From Candidatus Omnitrophota bacterium (GTDB taxonomy: Bacteria; Omnitrophota; Gorgyraeia; Aquiviventales; Aquiviventaceae): 6,489 bases of DNA. The stretch is from NCBI GenBank assembly GCA_020057015.1, contig JAGVGS010000201.1, forward strand, positions 1 through 6,489, given 5' to 3'. The first letter of the stretch is position 1; each line of letters starts with the position of its first letter. This document shows, in pieces, positions 6,193-6,489 of this stretch. The translations under genes were made by a program, and so were the position numbers. The notes under the pieces were generated by a model that worked only from the letters and a program-made list of their open reading frames with translations, did no database searches and was not told the origin of the DNA.

Positions 6193-6489
6193 TTACAGCC
6201 CTGCTTCCGTGAGGATGTCGGGAATGAGCGCCTCCCACCCCAAGCCATACACATGAATCCCCTGCGCATGCGGGCGCAGCGCGCGGATCAGCTCCGCCGT
6301 CACCGCAATGCACTCAGCCCGCGTATCCTTGGCTGCCTCGAAACGAGCGATGAGTGCCGGCGGCACGTGGATGCCCCAGACATGCGCATTCATGTACTGC
6401 GCCATCTTGGCGGACTTGACCAGCAGCACGCCGGCCAGCACCGGCTTGCCCAGCGGCCTCACGCGGGCCATGAACCGCTCCAGCGCCGG
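6193..6489 (-). CDS. metF: 5,10-methylenetetrahydrofolate reductase, C-terminal part (5' end outside window)
   Basis: The reading frame is open to the window edge and gives the last 98 residues of the protein, ending in TAA. MTHFR reduces 5,10-methylene-THF to 5-methyl-THF in the cytoplasm, feeding methionine synthesis or, in some anaerobes, the methyl branch of the Wood-Ljungdahl pathway. Recognisable C-terminal elements are KPVLAGVLLVKSAKMAQYMN, then WGIHVPPALIARFE, then a GIHVYGLGWE strand before the terminal helix ending ILTEAGL. This pattern (KSAKMA, GIHVP, GWE near the end) is closer, from memory, to the MTHFR of acetogens and other anaerobes than to E. coli MetF. A methionine at 6471 could be mistaken for a start, but six in-frame codons lie upstream of it and the conserved fold needs about 200 more residues. 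The stop lies 3 bases before the gcvT start, so the two are probably co-transcribed. The N-terminal FAD-binding part cannot be seen, so the subtype is unresolved. Confidence 0.87.
   Translation of the reverse strand, partial: PALERFMARVRPLGKPVLAGVLLVKSAKMAQYMNAHVWGIHVPPALIARFEAAKDTRAECIAVTAELIRALRPHAQGIHVYGLGWEALIPDILTEAGL

Overview
The window is a GC-rich bacterial chromosomal segment in which every supported gene lies on the minus strand, so transcription runs from base 6489 towards base 1. Nine genes are packed end to end with gaps of at most 14 bases or short overlaps. There is no internal stretch long enough for a promoter-bearing intergenic region, so this looks like the interior of one long operon. 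Its promoter lies beyond base 6489 and its end beyond base 1. I see no mobile elements, RNA genes, CRISPR repeats or terminators.

In transcription order: the C-terminal end of a 5,10-methylenetetrahydrofolate reductase (metF, 6193-6489, open at the window edge); the glycine cleavage system as gcvT (5029-6189), gcvH (4625-5014) and a split P-protein, gcvPA (3271-4617) and gcvPB (1796-3274); a LipM/LplA-type lipoyl or octanoyl transferase (1108-1803) that probably modifies GcvH; a 53-residue protein with two CxxC pairs (957-1118) that I do not recognise; ketopantoate hydroxymethyltransferase panB (99-950); and the first 34 codons of a precorrin-2 dehydrogenase (1-102, cut by the window edge).

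The common thread is 5,10-methylene-tetrahydrofolate. The glycine cleavage system makes it (or consumes it if run in reverse), MetF reduces it to methyl-THF, and PanB uses its one-carbon unit to make ketopantoate for coenzyme A. The lipoyl transferase homologue supplies the cofactor arm on GcvH. The shared L-protein (dihydrolipoamide dehydrogenase) is not in the window. The precorrin-2 dehydrogenase marks the move into a tetrapyrrole (siroheme/heme) gene block downstream.

The organism cannot be named from this sequence. The split GcvPA/GcvPB, the MetF tail resembling enzymes of anaerobic and Wood-Ljungdahl-type lineages, and the LipM-like transferase point away from Enterobacteria and towards a GC-rich, probably environmental bacterium; this is inference. 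The window is mainly ordinary core metabolism in an unusually compact arrangement. The least explained element is the small CxxC protein between the lipoyl transferase and panB.
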